Program-made: the position numbers and the translations under genes
NCBI RefSeq assembly: GCF_019972815.1
Contig: NZ_BPPA01000006.1
Location: forward strand, 1-64,000
Source of the DNA: Lactobacillus huangpiensis
GTDB taxonomy: Bacteria; Bacillota; Bacilli; Lactobacillales; Lactobacillaceae
Length of the DNA: 64,000 bases
Direction: 5' to 3'
The notes under the pieces: model-generated
Databases searched by the model: none
What the model was told of the DNA's origin: nothing
Seen by the model: only the letters and a program-made list of their open reading frames with translations
In this document: positions 49,193 through 58,597 of the stretch, in pieces
Position numbering within the stretch: position 1 is the stretch's first letter
Layout of the letters: every line of letters begins with the position of its first letter

Positions 49193-49253
49193 ATTGTATA
49201 CCCTTTCATTTTAGTAAAATATGTTTAATTGCGATAATTTATGTTTAAATGCG
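49193..49253 (-). promoter_or_regulatory. Promoter and tandem 20-nt repeats upstream of the AraC-type gene
   Basis: Two adjacent repeats, 49234-49253 and 49214-49233, match at 16 of 20 bases and share TTAAACATA at the same place (minus strand). The proximal copy lies close to a weak -35 region and a -10-like TACAAT (49193-49198). Direct half-sites one helical repeat set apart are typical of AraC activators. Confidence 0.65.
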
Positions 49254-49288
49254 CCACATTATAGTTGAATTATAATAAAACGAACAAA

Positions 49289-49321
49289 TAAAAAAGGTTG
49301 AATTTTTTAAAATTCAACCTT
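49289..49321 (-). terminator. Intrinsic terminator after rny
   Basis: AAGGTTGAATTTT / AAAATTCAACCTT followed by TTTTTT, directly past the rny stop. Confidence 0.88.
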
Positions 49322-49326
49322 CTACT

Positions 49327-50958
49327 TTACTTCGCAATTGATACAGCTCGTTTTTCACGAATAACTGTTATTTTAATATTACCCGGGTAATCAAGTTCCT
49401 TTTCAATTTGGTTACGAATGTCTCGTGCCAATACGGTAATACGATCATCTGAAATTTTATCAGGCTCAACCATTACGCGAACTTCACGTCCAGCTTGAAT
49501 AGCATATGCCTGTTTAACACCATCATACCTGCTAGCTATTTCTTCCAGGTCAGTAAGTCTTCTAATATAATTTTCCAAACTTTCGCTTCTGGCACCGGGT
49601 CTTGCAGAAGAAATTGTATCCGCTGCAACTACCAATTCAGCAATAAACGATAACTTCGGCACATCTCCATGATGTGCTGCAATTGCATTAACAACCACAT
49701 CCGGCTCATGATACTTTCTAGTCAATTCCACACCTATTTCAACGTGTGAACCTTCAATATCATGGTCGACTGCTTTTCCAATATCGTGTAATAATCCCGC
49801 GCGAACCGCTAATTTTTCATTTAATCCAAGCTCCGCAGCCATTGTCCCAGCTAATTTTGCAACTTCAATTGAGTGACCCAAAACATTTTGGCCGTAGGAT
49901 GTACGGTATTTAAGTCTACCCAATATTTTAACCAGTTCAGGGTTCATTTTATGAATTCCCAGCTCCATTAGAGCGCTTTCTCCAGCTTCGTAAATATCAT
50001 CATTTACCTCTTTACGAGCCTTATCGACTGTCTCTTCGATTCTAGCCGGATGAATTCTTCCGTCCTTAATTAAACGCTCCATTGCCCTTTTAGCAATTTC
50101 ACGTCTAATTGCATCAAAACCACTTAGTGTGACAACTTTAGGAGTATCATCAATAATTAGATCTACTCCGGTAAGTGCCTCAAAAGATCTGATATTACGC
50201 CCTTCTCGACCGATAATACGACCTTTCATTTCCTCATTAGGCAAATCAACGACTGATACTGTAGTTTCGGCTACTGTATCAGCAGAACTGCTTTGAATAG
50301 CATCAATAATTATTTTACGTGCATAGTGATCCGCCTTGGCTTTTACTTCTGCATTACTATTACTAATCATTTCTGCTCGTTCTTTAACCAATTGGTCTGC
50401 CAATTGATTTAAGACAAGCTTTTTCGCCTGCTCCTTGTCTAAATGAGCAACTTCATAGAGTTTTTGTGTAGTCTGTTCGACCAATTCATCAGCCTTTTGC
50501 AATTTAGCAGTTAATTCAGTTTGCTTTTGTTCCAGCTGTTCATCTTTTTTAGCTAAATCTTCCTCTCTTTCTTTTAGCAAAGAGTTTTTATGATCAAGAG
50601 TATCCTCTCGTTGTGTTAAGCGATTTTGATCGCGTGCTATTGTATCACGTTTGTCGTTTAATTCATCTTCAACTTTTTGTCGATAATCTTGAATTTGTTC
50701 TTGAGCTTCAAGAATTTTTTCCTTTTTAGTGTTTTGCGCACTTTGTTTTATAGCGTCAGCTGCCTGCTTTTGTGCATTGACTTCAGCCTTAGCAGCATCG
50801 ACTCGTGCTTTTGCTTCGGTTAAAATATGATCGGCATCGTTTTGGGCATTTTGGGCTTTCTTCTCCCAAATTTTTTTACGTATAGCGTATCCTGCAACTG
50901 TGCCTACTATAATTGAAATAATAGCAATCGCGACGGGAATCAAAAATTTACTCATCAT
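49327..50958 (-). CDS. rny: Ribonuclease Y
   Basis: A 543-residue membrane-anchored endoribonuclease starting mRNA decay. N-terminal helix (residues 5-25), a long coiled coil to about 200, KH domain ([19 protein letters not shown]) and HD domain ([12 protein letters not shown]) are all present. It has its own terminator; a terminator separates it from recA. Confidence 0.97.
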   Translation of the reverse strand: MMSKFLIPVAIAIISIIVGTVAGYAIRKKIWEKKAQNAQNDADHILTEAKARVDAAKAEVNAQKQAADAIKQSAQNTKKEKILEAQEQIQDYRQKVEDELNDKRDTIARDQNRLTQREDTLDHKNSLLKEREEDLAKKDEQLEQKQTELTAKLQKADELVEQTTQKLYEVAHLDKEQAKKLVLNQLADQLVKERAEMISNSNAEVKAKADHYARKIIIDAIQSSSADTVAETTVSVVDLPNEEMKGRIIGREGRNIRSFEALTGVDLIIDDTPKVVTLSGFDAIRREIAKRAMERLIKDGRIHPARIEETVDKARKEVNDDIYEAGESALMELGIHKMNPELVKILGRLKYRTSYGQNVLGHSIEVAKLAGTMAAELGLNEKLAVRAGLLHDIGKAVDHDIEGSHVEIGVELTRKYHEPDVVVNAIAAHHGDVPKLSFIAELVVAADTISSARPGARSESLENYIRRLTDLEEIASRYDGVKQAYAIQAGREVRVMVEPDKISDDRITVLARDIRNQIEKELDYPGNIKITVIREKRAVSIAK

Positions 50959-51042
50959 GATTTCTATCGCCTTTTTTATTTTTTTAGATTATTCACACAA
51001 TATTAATGATAAAGAACCACGGGGATTATGTCAAACGTCATG

Positions 51043-51076
51043 AAAAAAACCTCAACCAGTTTTCACAGGTCGAGGT
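51043..51076 (-). terminator. Intrinsic terminator after recA
   Basis: ACCTCGACC / GGTTGAGGT (one G-T pair), loop of about ten bases, then seven T residues on the minus strand. Confidence 0.85.
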
Positions 51077-51090
51077 CTATTTCCTCATAG

Positions 51091-52203
51091 TTAGCTGCTT
51101 TTGCTGTCAGCTTCTTTTTTATCAGAAGCTTCCTTTTCTTTGCTTGCAACTTTCTTAGCTTTTTTCTCTTTTATTTTTTCCGGATCTTCTCTTTCAGCTA
51201 CGGATTCCTCATCAATACCAAAAGCCTGACGAACTTGTTTCTGAACATCATCATAAACATCAGGATGATCTTCAAGATACTTTTTCGCATTTTCACGGCC
51301 TTGTCCAATCCGCTCATCATGATATGAATACCAGGAACCAGCTTTAGCAATAATGTCCTTGTCAGCGGCCATATCTAAAAGTTCACCGCTTTGCGAGATG
51401 CCTTTGCCATACATCATATCAACTTCGGCAACTTTAAAAGGTGGTGCAACCTTATTCTTAACAACTTTGATCTTTACGCGGTTACCAGTGATTTCACCAC
51501 CAGTTTGTTTAATTTTTTCTGCTCTTCTAATTTCAAGTCGAATAGTTGCGTAAAACTTAAGTGCACGACCACCTGGCGTAGTTTCAGGATTACCAAACAT
51601 GATCCCAACTTTTTCACGTATTTGATTAATAAAAATTGCTATAGTTTTAGTCTTATTAATATTACCTGAAAGTTTACGCAATGCTTGACTCATTAAACGT
51701 GCTTGCAGTCCAACGTGACTGTCACCCATCTCGCCGTCAATTTCAGCTTGAGGTACAAGTGCAGCAACTGAATCAACTACTAAAATGTCAATCGCACCAC
51801 TCGTAATCAGTGTATCCGCGATCTGCAATCCCTCTTCACCAGTGTTAGGCTGGGATAAAATTAATGAATCAACATCTACACCAAGTGCCTCTGCATAAGC
51901 AGGATCCATGGCATTTTCAGCGTCAATATAAGCAGCGGTACCACCTCTTTTTTGCACTTCAGCAACCGCATGTAAAGCTACTGTCGTTTTACCAGAAGAC
52001 TCTGGTCCATAAATTTCTACAATTCTACCACGGGGATAGCCGCCAACTCCTAAGGCCGCATCAAGAGCAAGCGAACCTGAAGGAACAGTTGAAATTTTGG
52101 TGTCAGCTTTATCACCCATACGCATGACGGCGCCTTTACCAAAATTCTTTTCAATTTTCTTAAGCGCATTTTCCAATGCAGCTTGTTTTTCATCTTTGGC
52201 CAA
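51091..52203 (-). CDS. recA: Recombinase RecA
   Basis: A 370-residue ATPase for homologous recombination and SOS signalling. Walker A GPESSGKT, the L1/L2 segments ([29 protein letters not shown]) and a basic/acidic C-terminal tail rich in K, E and D are present. The start is TTG with AGGAGG nine to ten bases upstream. No LexA-type operator was recognised upstream. Confidence 0.98.
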   Translation of the reverse strand: MAKDEKQAALENALKKIEKNFGKGAVMRMGDKADTKISTVPSGSLALDAALGVGGYPRGRIVEIYGPESSGKTTVALHAVAEVQKRGGTAAYIDAENAMDPAYAEALGVDVDSLILSQPNTGEEGLQIADTLITSGAIDILVVDSVAALVPQAEIDGEMGDSHVGLQARLMSQALRKLSGNINKTKTIAIFINQIREKVGIMFGNPETTPGGRALKFYATIRLEIRRAEKIKQTGGEITGNRVKIKVVKNKVAPPFKVAEVDMMYGKGISQSGELLDMAADKDIIAKAGSWYSYHDERIGQGRENAKKYLEDHPDVYDDVQKQVRQAFGIDEESVAEREDPEKIKEKKAKKVASKEKEASDKKEADSKSS

Positions 52204-52249
52204 GACTCTTGTCCTCCTATAAATAGTTTCATCATTTTAATACGTAATA

Positions 52250-52279
52250 ATTATACTTTGCTTTAGTGTATATTTGCAA
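52250..52279 (-). promoter_or_regulatory. Sigma-A promoter of recA
   Basis: Minus strand -35 TTGCAA, 18-base spacer, -10 TATAAT, about 50 bases upstream of the TTG start. Confidence 0.82.
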
Positions 52280-52349
52280 GAAAAAAGGCGAACAAATGTT
52301 TATTAATTTCATTCACAATAATAATTACGCAAAAACCAGCAAAACTTTT

Positions 52350-53015
52350 TTAGTTTGCCTTTTTTAATCCTTTTGGTTCTAAAATTTTTTGCAAGAAGTT
52401 CAAAATGACATCTGCTAAAATTGCCATTAATGCTGTAGGAAGAGCACCAGCCAGTATGATTGCACTGCCGTTTGTAGCATTAGTGCCACGGATAATAATG
52501 TCACCTAAACCGCCGGCACCAACAAATGAGCCAATTGATGTAATACCAATAGCTATTACTAAAGCATTTTTTAAACCTGCTATAATAACTGACATTGATA
52601 AAGGCAAACGAACCATGTAAAGCAGCTGCAACTTTGTCATACCCATCCCTTTACCAGAATCAATAACATTTTTATTAACATTACTCATACCAGTATATGT
52701 ATTTTTAATAATAGGTAAAAGTGAATAAAGTGTAACTGTTACAATAACAGTCATAACACCTAGCCCCAAGCCGATCATTACTATGGACAACAGGGCCAAA
52801 GATGGGATAGTTTGAATAAAGTTGGCAATTTCAACAACAAAGTCACCTAAATGACCATTACGGGAGATAAAAATTCCTACTGGAATTCCTATAATTGCAG
52901 CAAATAATACCCCATAGATTGAAATGAGAAAAGTACGATTAAATTGTTCCAATACGTAACTGCCATTATGGGCATAATAATAAATAAACTGCTGCCACAA
53001 TGATAAATGAGACAT
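52350..53015 (-). CDS. opuCD: Quaternary-amine ABC transporter permease (OpuCD-like)
   Basis: A 221-residue inner-membrane permease of the OpuC/BilE type for glycine betaine, carnitine or choline. Six hydrophobic helices and the EAA-like loop NVIDSGKGMGMTKLQLLYMVRLPLSM are seen. Last gene of the four-gene operon; its start overlaps the end of the binding-protein gene by one base. Confidence 0.9.
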   Translation of the reverse strand: MSHLSLWQQFIYYYAHNGSYVLEQFNRTFLISIYGVLFAAIIGIPVGIFISRNGHLGDFVVEIANFIQTIPSLALLSIVMIGLGLGVMTVIVTVTLYSLLPIIKNTYTGMSNVNKNVIDSGKGMGMTKLQLLYMVRLPLSMSVIIAGLKNALVIAIGITSIGSFVGAGGLGDIIIRGTNATNGSAIILAGALPTALMAILADVILNFLQKILEPKGLKKAN

Positions 53016-53950
53016 TATTTCTCCCCCCTAAAGTAATTATGCTTTACTAAAAATTGATGTGCAACAATAGCCGGCTCAAGCAATTTATCATCAACTTGGA
53101 AATTCATTTTACGAATATCATGCACACTCACATTGCCAACTAACCGTTTCAGTATCGGCTTTAATTCAGGATGCTCACGCAATAAATAATTATTAATCAA
53201 CATCCCACAATTATATGGTGGAAAGAAATGCTTATCATCTTTGAGGAGATGTAAATTATAACTGTCAATTCGACCATCTGTTGAATAGCCCAAAATGACA
53301 TCCATTTTTCCACTATTCAAAGCAGAATATACTAAACCTATGTTCATAGGATGGGCTTTAGCAAAAGTCATTCCATATGCTGTTTGGAAAGCCGGATAAC
53401 CCACTCCTGGAGCATTAACCCATTCAGATGCTACACCAAAAGAAAATTTGTCTTTAACTTTCTTTAAATCTGAAATTTTATAAAGATGATATTTCTTTTG
53501 ATCTTTTGCTCTAACCATAAAGGCATAATTATTAGCAAAACCATAGGTATGCAAATAAGTTTGATCCCATCTCTTTTTTACTTCTCTGCGAACTGTATCA
53601 TTTGCCTTCTTGGAATCTTTAATCGCAGGTAAGAGCAAATTGGCTGTTAATTCACCACCATCATACGCAGCTGCTTGAATATCGGCATCATGACGATACA
53701 ATGCCTGGTGCTGCATAGGTGCAGACCCTAAATTATTAACAATAGAAGTCTTGTATGATGTTTCATGCTCAATTAATTGGGCAACAATATTAGCCATAAT
53801 TTGCGACTCAGTCGTTGTCAGTGCCGTAATTCTAATATTTTTTTCACTACCCTCACTATCAGAAAGTCCCGGTAGACCACAAGCACTAGTAGTAAGCATT
53901 ATGAGCAGGGTGGCTATCATTAATAATATTTTTTGCAAATACTTTTTCAC
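53015..53950 (-). CDS. opuCC: Osmoprotectant-binding lipoprotein (OpuCC-like)
   Basis: A 311-residue substrate-binding lipoprotein. Signal peptide and lipobox TTSAC (Cys24). The OpuAC-type fold (TEHETSYKTSIVN-like start through DVILGYSTDGRIDSYNLHLL) binds quaternary amines. The start is GTG at 53950 with AGGAGG eight bases upstream; the nearer GTG at 53959 overlaps that site. Needs Lgt for anchoring. Confidence 0.9.
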   Translation of the reverse strand: MKKYLQKILLMIATLLIMLTTSACGLPGLSDSEGSEKNIRITALTTTESQIMANIVAQLIEHETSYKTSIVNNLGSAPMQHQALYRHDADIQAAAYDGGELTANLLLPAIKDSKKANDTVRREVKKRWDQTYLHTYGFANNYAFMVRAKDQKKYHLYKISDLKKVKDKFSFGVASEWVNAPGVGYPAFQTAYGMTFAKAHPMNIGLVYSALNSGKMDVILGYSTDGRIDSYNLHLLKDDKHFFPPYNCGMLINNYLLREHPELKPILKRLVGNVSVHDIRKMNFQVDDKLLEPAIVAHQFLVKHNYFRGEK

Positions 53951-53963
53951 GATAAACACCTCC

Positions 53964-54587
53964 TTATATTCCCTTTGGAGTCAGCTTACGTTCCAGCTTA
54001 CCCAATAGGTAATCCGTAAGAAGTGCCAAAATGATTACTGGAATCGTTCCTCCAAAAATCAAATCCGTTTGGTAGAGGCTAAGTCCGTTAAAAATAAAAT
54101 CTCCTAAGCCGCCAGCTCCGATATACGATGCAAGAGTTGCCCAGGCAATTACATAAATAGCAGAAAGTCTGATTCCTGCCATAATTACAGGCATGGCTAA
54201 AGGAATATCAACTTTTAAAATAAGCTGCATATTAGTCATGCCTAACCCGCGTGCAGAATCAATTGTATCTTGATTAACATCAGTTAATCCAACATATGTG
54301 TTACGTAAAATGGGCATTAAACTATAAAGAAAAAGAGCGATAATTGCTGGTACTTTACCAACACCAAAAAATGGTATCATAATTGCCAGCAAAGCCAAAG
54401 CCGGTATAGTTTGTAACATACTGGCTATTGCTATTACCACTTTAGCAATTCGCTTAAATTTCATTAATATAACGCTCAGTGGAACTGCAACTAGTATTCC
54501 CAGTCCTAAAGAAATAGCAGAAATATATATTTGTTGCCAAGTTTTTACTAATAACTCGGAACCGTGTTGTGCAAAAAAGGCTGACAT
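53964..54587 (-). CDS. opuCB: Quaternary-amine ABC transporter permease (OpuCB-like)
   Basis: A 207-residue permease with about five to six helices and the EAA loop [27 protein letters not shown]. Paired with the permease at 52350. It lies two bases past the ATPase gene, so the operon is translationally tight. Confidence 0.9.
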   Translation of the reverse strand: MSAFFAQHGSELLVKTWQQIYISAISLGLGILVAVPLSVILMKFKRIAKVVIAIASMLQTIPALALLAIMIPFFGVGKVPAIIALFLYSLMPILRNTYVGLTDVNQDTIDSARGLGMTNMQLILKVDIPLAMPVIMAGIRLSAIYVIAWATLASYIGAGGLGDFIFNGLSLYQTDLIFGGTIPVIILALLTDYLLGKLERKLTPKGI

Positions 54588-54589
54588 TA

Positions 54590-55768
54590 TTATTTCGCCT
54601 CTTTTTCTGAAGAACTTTGCAGGTGACTTTTATCGCCCCATATTTTTTCATAAACAACATTTACTAAACTAGCCCGAGTGACTATACCTACTAATTTTTT
54701 GTCAGAATCTGTTACTGGTATGTAACTCTTATTACGACTCATAATCCGACTAAAATTATCACGTAGATATTCCTCAGGACCGACAGTGCCTAGCTTAGTA
54801 ATCAATATATCACTGACACTACTTACTTTAGGGTAATTCCTTTGCAAATCATCAATTGAAATGTAACCTTTGAGGTGGTCTCCATTATCAACGACTAAAA
54901 GCGTATCAACGCGATGCTCCTTCATCATAGTTAAAGCATCAGTGAGTGAAGCACCTAAATCAATTTTTGTTGGATTGGTCAACATCACATTTTTAACTTT
55001 TACAGTTTCATATTTTGCTTCTGACAAGCGCTCCTCACCAATCAAGCTCTTAACGTAGTCATTTGCAGGATGATGTAGAATCTGGTCAGGTGTTCCTACT
55101 TGGATCAACTGTCCATCATGCAAAACAACTACTTTAGTTGCAAGCTTTAATGCCTCATCCATGTCATGAGTGACAAAAACAATTGTTTTGCCTAAGCGTA
55201 CTTGTAAGTTTTGAACCAAGTTCTGCAAGCTTTCACGCGTTATTGGATCGAGTGCGCCAAATGGTTCATCCATTAATATCAAGTTTTGATCTGCCGCAAG
55301 CGCACGTACGACACCTATTCTTTGCTGCTGACCACCAGATAGCTCTGTTGGGTATCTGTCTAAATATGACTCAGGTAATTCAGCCATTTTAATAAGCTTT
55401 TGTGCTTCTCCAGCCAGCTTTTCTTTAGGCCACTTTAATAATTTTGGTACTAAAATGATATTTTCTCTGATGGTCATATGAGGCATTAAACCATTATTCT
55501 GAATAACGTAACCGATATGACGCCTTAAATTGACAGGATTGAAACTTTTAACATTCTTGCCGTTAACAAGTACTTCACCTTTAGTTACACTGTTCATGCG
55601 ATTTATCATACGCATTATAGTTGTCTTTCCTGAACCGGAGGTGCCAATCAGGCAGCAAAAATCACCTTTTTCTATTTTAAAACTAATATGTTTAACAGCT
55701 GCATTTTTCATCTTAGGATATATTTTTGAAACGTCCCGAAATTCAACTGTTGGTACTTTTTCTACCAT
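54590..55768 (-). CDS. opuCA: Quaternary-amine ABC transporter ATPase with CBS domains (OpuCA-like)
   Basis: A 392-residue ATPase. Walker [10 protein letters not shown], signature LSGGQQQR, Walker [13 protein letters not shown]; the C-terminal 130 residues hold two CBS domains ([28 protein letters not shown]), typical of osmosensing OpuCA. First gene of the operon. The ATG at 55768 is preceded by AAGGAGG, so the longer frame to 55789 is not used. Confidence 0.93.
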   Translation of the reverse strand: MVEKVPTVEFRDVSKIYPKMKNAAVKHISFKIEKGDFCCLIGTSGSGKTTIMRMINRMNSVTKGEVLVNGKNVKSFNPVNLRRHIGYVIQNNGLMPHMTIRENIILVPKLLKWPKEKLAGEAQKLIKMAELPESYLDRYPTELSGGQQQRIGVVRALAADQNLILMDEPFGALDPITRESLQNLVQNLQVRLGKTIVFVTHDMDEALKLATKVVVLHDGQLIQVGTPDQILHHPANDYVKSLIGEERLSEAKYETVKVKNVMLTNPTKIDLGASLTDALTMMKEHRVDTLLVVDNGDHLKGYISIDDLQRNYPKVSSVSDILITKLGTVGPEEYLRDNFSRIMSRNKSYIPVTDSDKKLVGIVTRASLVNVVYEKIWGDKSHLQSSSEKEAK

Positions 55769-55804
55769 AAAATTTCCTCCTTTTTCCAATATTCCCTTAA
55801 TTTA

Positions 55805-55833
55805 ATCCTAACAAGTAAATGTAACTTAATCAA
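55805..55833 (-). promoter_or_regulatory. Promoter of the osmoprotectant transporter operon
   Basis: Minus strand -35 TTGATT, 17-base spacer, -10 TAGGAT, about 40 bases before the ATPase start. Confidence 0.6.
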
Positions 55834-55874
55834 CAGTCTGTCTTTTCAACAGCAGTTTATATTAAAAATAATGC

Positions 55875-55908
55875 ACAAAAAAACACTACTAAATGCAGTG
55901 CTTTTTTT
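55875..55908 (-). terminator. Intrinsic terminator after pgsA
   Basis: AGCACT / AGTGTT stem (G-T pair) with a nine-base loop, followed by seven T residues on the minus strand. Confidence 0.78.
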
Positions 55909-55929
55909 CTATATTAACTTTTCATTAAT

Positions 55930-56490
55930 TTACATTGATCCTTCGAAAACATCCCATGAACTGCGGAAATAATCCCAACCAGAATAAATTGTAAAGATTA
56001 ATGCAATGTATAGCAAAATTGTTCCTATGTGATGGAAGTCTCCGATTAACAGGAAAATAATTGAAAGCATTTGAAAAGTTGTTTTAATCTTGCCAGGCAT
56101 GGCTGCAGCCATAACTTGACCCTTGTTTTCTGCCAATATTAAGCGCAAACCTGTTACTGCTAATTCACGACAAACTATAATAGCGATAACCCAGTCAGGA
56201 GCCAGATTTAACGAAATTAACATGATAAAAGCAGTCATGGTAAGCATTTTATCTGCCAGCGGATCCGCAAATTTACCAAAATTGGTAACAAGGTTGCGTG
56301 ATCTTGCTATGTGCCCATCAAACCAATCCGTTGCAGATGCCACTGCAAAAACAATAGCTGCAATGACTAGTTTCCAATAAACAGTTGTTCCTGCAACCTT
56401 AACACTAGCATCGCCACCAAAAATGACAATTAACATAAAAACTGGTATCAATAATATTCTAAAAACCGTTAACTTATTAGGCAAATTCAT
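55930..56490 (-). CDS. pgsA: CDP-diacylglycerol--glycerol-3-phosphate 3-phosphatidyltransferase
   Basis: A 186-residue membrane enzyme making phosphatidylglycerol phosphate. The CDP-alcohol phosphotransferase motif (DWFDGHIARSRNLVTNFGKF then ADPLADK) is intact. About four to five helices. Follows rodZ by 24 bases. Confidence 0.95.
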   Translation of the reverse strand: MNLPNKLTVFRILLIPVFMLIVIFGGDASVKVAGTTVYWKLVIAAIVFAVASATDWFDGHIARSRNLVTNFGKFADPLADKMLTMTAFIMLISLNLAPDWVIAIIVCRELAVTGLRLILAENKGQVMAAAMPGKIKTTFQMLSIIFLLIGDFHHIGTILLYIALIFTIYSGWDYFRSSWDVFEGSM

Positions 56491-56514
56491 TCTTAACTTT
56501 TCCTCCCAAAATAA

Positions 56515-57642
56515 TTATCTTTCATTACTATCATTCCCACCTGAAGAAGTGCCACCTGAATGACCAGATTCACTACTGTGTTCATTATTATTTGACTGAT
56601 TGCTATCATGGCCTGACTGATTATTATTCTGGTTACTCTGGTTATTATTTTGATTACTTTCTTGGCTATTGGATGAACTAGAATTATTGTTGCCACTAGT
56701 ACCATTATTAGTGCTATGACTGCCAGTTTGATTATGGCTCTGGTTTTGATGATTTGAATTACTATGTCCTGAATTATTGGTCGTGGTTCCAGAATTGTTC
56801 TGATTATTTTGAGTTTGATTACTTTGATTGCTGTTGCGTTTACCAATATAAAAGGTCAAAGAAAGATTCGAATTCTGAGCAGTATATGGAACTTTTTTAC
56901 CACCAATTGTAACTGAAGTCCCGACAGCATTACTGAAAGTAACAACAACAGTTTGAGCAGTTTCAGGAATCCTCAATGTGTGCTTTTGACCAGCAGTTAA
57001 AGTCTGACCACTTTGGTTAACGCCGTTCATAGCAATAGAAACTGTAGTAGCCTGATCACCGGCTCGCACAACCAAATTACGATTATTTTTTAGACCGGTA
57101 ATTTGGAACTGATTTGTAGCTAATTCTTTAATTTTTACGCTCTTCTTTTTAGGTTTCTTGATCTTTTGACGACGTTTATCATTATCTGAAGAAACTGATA
57201 CATCACCCGCTGTACTATTATTTTCATTGCGGTTAGAAGAGAAATGAGCATAAACAACATAGCATACCAAAATAACAACGATTATTCCCAGGCCAACAAT
57301 AATTCGTGGAAGGTAATCTTGCCATATCTTTTTCTTATTATTAGTTGTTTTGCTGACTTCTTCACTTTTATTGTCAATCGAATCTTCAACAAATTCTTCA
57401 GGTTCAGCCTTAGGTATATCCTCATGATATTCACTTAGCAGCTTTTTACCATCTAAACCGACTATTTGAGCATACTGTCTGATAAATGCTCTTACATAAA
57501 AATCACCCGGAAGCTTATCAAAATCATTTTGCTCAATCGCCGTCAGATATCTGCCTTGAATTTTGGTTGCTTTTTCAATATCTTCAATTGAAAGTCCCTT
57601 AGCCTCTCTGGCACTGCGTAATTTATCTCCGATATCTGCCAT
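56515..57642 (-). CDS. rodZ: RodZ-like cytoskeletal protein with long Asn/Ser/Gln/His-rich tail
   Basis: A 375-residue protein. N-terminal Xre-type HTH (LRSAREAKGLSIEDIEKATK), cytosolic linker, one transmembrane helix (about 113-133), extracellular DUF4115 domain (about 165-265) and a final stretch of about 107 residues made almost only of N, S, Q, H, G and T. RodZ ties MreB to wall synthesis. It sits between ymfI and pgsA as in Bacillus. Confidence 0.9.
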   Translation of the reverse strand: MADIGDKLRSAREAKGLSIEDIEKATKIQGRYLTAIEQNDFDKLPGDFYVRAFIRQYAQIVGLDGKKLLSEYHEDIPKAEPEEFVEDSIDNKSEEVSKTTNNKKKIWQDYLPRIIVGLGIIVVILVCYVVYAHFSSNRNENNSTAGDVSVSSDNDKRRQKIKKPKKKSVKIKELATNQFQITGLKNNRNLVVRAGDQATTVSIAMNGVNQSGQTLTAGQKHTLRIPETAQTVVVTFSNAVGTSVTIGGKKVPYTAQNSNLSLTFYIGKRNSNQSNQTQNNQNNSGTTTNNSGHSNSNHQNQSHNQTGSHSTNNGTSGNNNSSSSNSQESNQNNNQSNQNNNQSGHDSNQSNNNEHSSESGHSGGTSSGGNDSNER

Positions 57643-57707
57643 AGTTACCTCTTTAAATCTTAAATTTACTCTTTGAGTATAACATATACTACATACTATT
57701 TTTATAT

Positions 57708-58436
57708 TTAAATGAGCCAGCCACCACTTACATAAATGGTCTGACCAGTTAAATATCCAGAATTAACGTCCAGCAGCGTTTTAACCCAATAGGAGATGTC
57801 TTTGCCTTCTGCTAAACGTCCAACAGGTATTTCGCCCCTAACCTCTTCCATTGCTTCTGGTGCTAATATTGAATTCATTGATGTGTTGACCGCGCCTGGT
57901 GCTAAAACATTAACTGTGAGATTGGCAGAAGCCACTTCACGAGAATATGCTTGTGCGAAGCGCTCAAGTCCAGATTTTGAAGAACTGTAGACAGCTTCCA
58001 TAGCGCTGCCTGAACCACCATAAACCGAACCTAAATAAACAATACGACTATAATCACTTTTTATCAAATGAGGTTCTAACAAGCCTGTTAATTTAATAGG
58101 AGTAATCAAATTTATGTGCAAAACTTCATCAATTTTTGTCATATTCTGACTGCTAACAAAATTATAATCTGTAACTCCTTGGGCAAATACCACTGCGTTC
58201 ACTGGCAAAAGCTCACTAACAAATTCTTTTAATTCGTCATTTTTAGCCAAAAAATCTAACTTTATAGGAATAAAGTCCTGACTAGGATATTTTTGACTCA
58301 TTCCTTCAGCCATAGTATAGGCCTTTTGCCAATTTTGACTGCAATGAACATAAAGAGACCAACCGGCATTGGCTAAGTCAGCACAAATCGCTTGACCAAT
58401 GCCACCTGTTGCACCAAATACAAGTGCTCGCTGCAA
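57708..58436 (-). CDS. Short-chain dehydrogenase (YmfI-like)
   Basis: A 242-residue SDR with the Rossmann motif GATGGIGQA and the active-site YSSSKSG. Occupies the Bacillus ymfI position (EF-P 5-aminopentanone reductase) before rodZ-pgsA; whether this one acts on EF-P is inferred from position only. An AT-rich 160-base gap separates it from ftsK, with nothing notable in it. Confidence 0.85.
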   Translation of the reverse strand: MQRALVFGATGGIGQAICADLANAGWSLYVHCSQNWQKAYTMAEGMSQKYPSQDFIPIKLDFLAKNDELKEFVSELLPVNAVVFAQGVTDYNFVSSQNMTKIDEVLHINLITPIKLTGLLEPHLIKSDYSRIVYLGSVYGGSGSAMEAVYSSSKSGLERFAQAYSREVASANLTVNVLAPGAVNTSMNSILAPEAMEEVRGEIPVGRLAEGKDISYWVKTLLDVNSGYLTGQTIYVSGGWLI

Positions 58437-58597
58437 TTAAAACATTCCTTTTATTTTATTTTAGTATGAAGATGACCATATAGCTAAACTAGTCTGTTAA
58501 CGATAAATTCAGTTATGCATTCATATTCAATTTTATTTTAACATTATTTTTTTGCAAATTTGAACTAATAAAACGACATAATAAACTTTCTTAAAAA

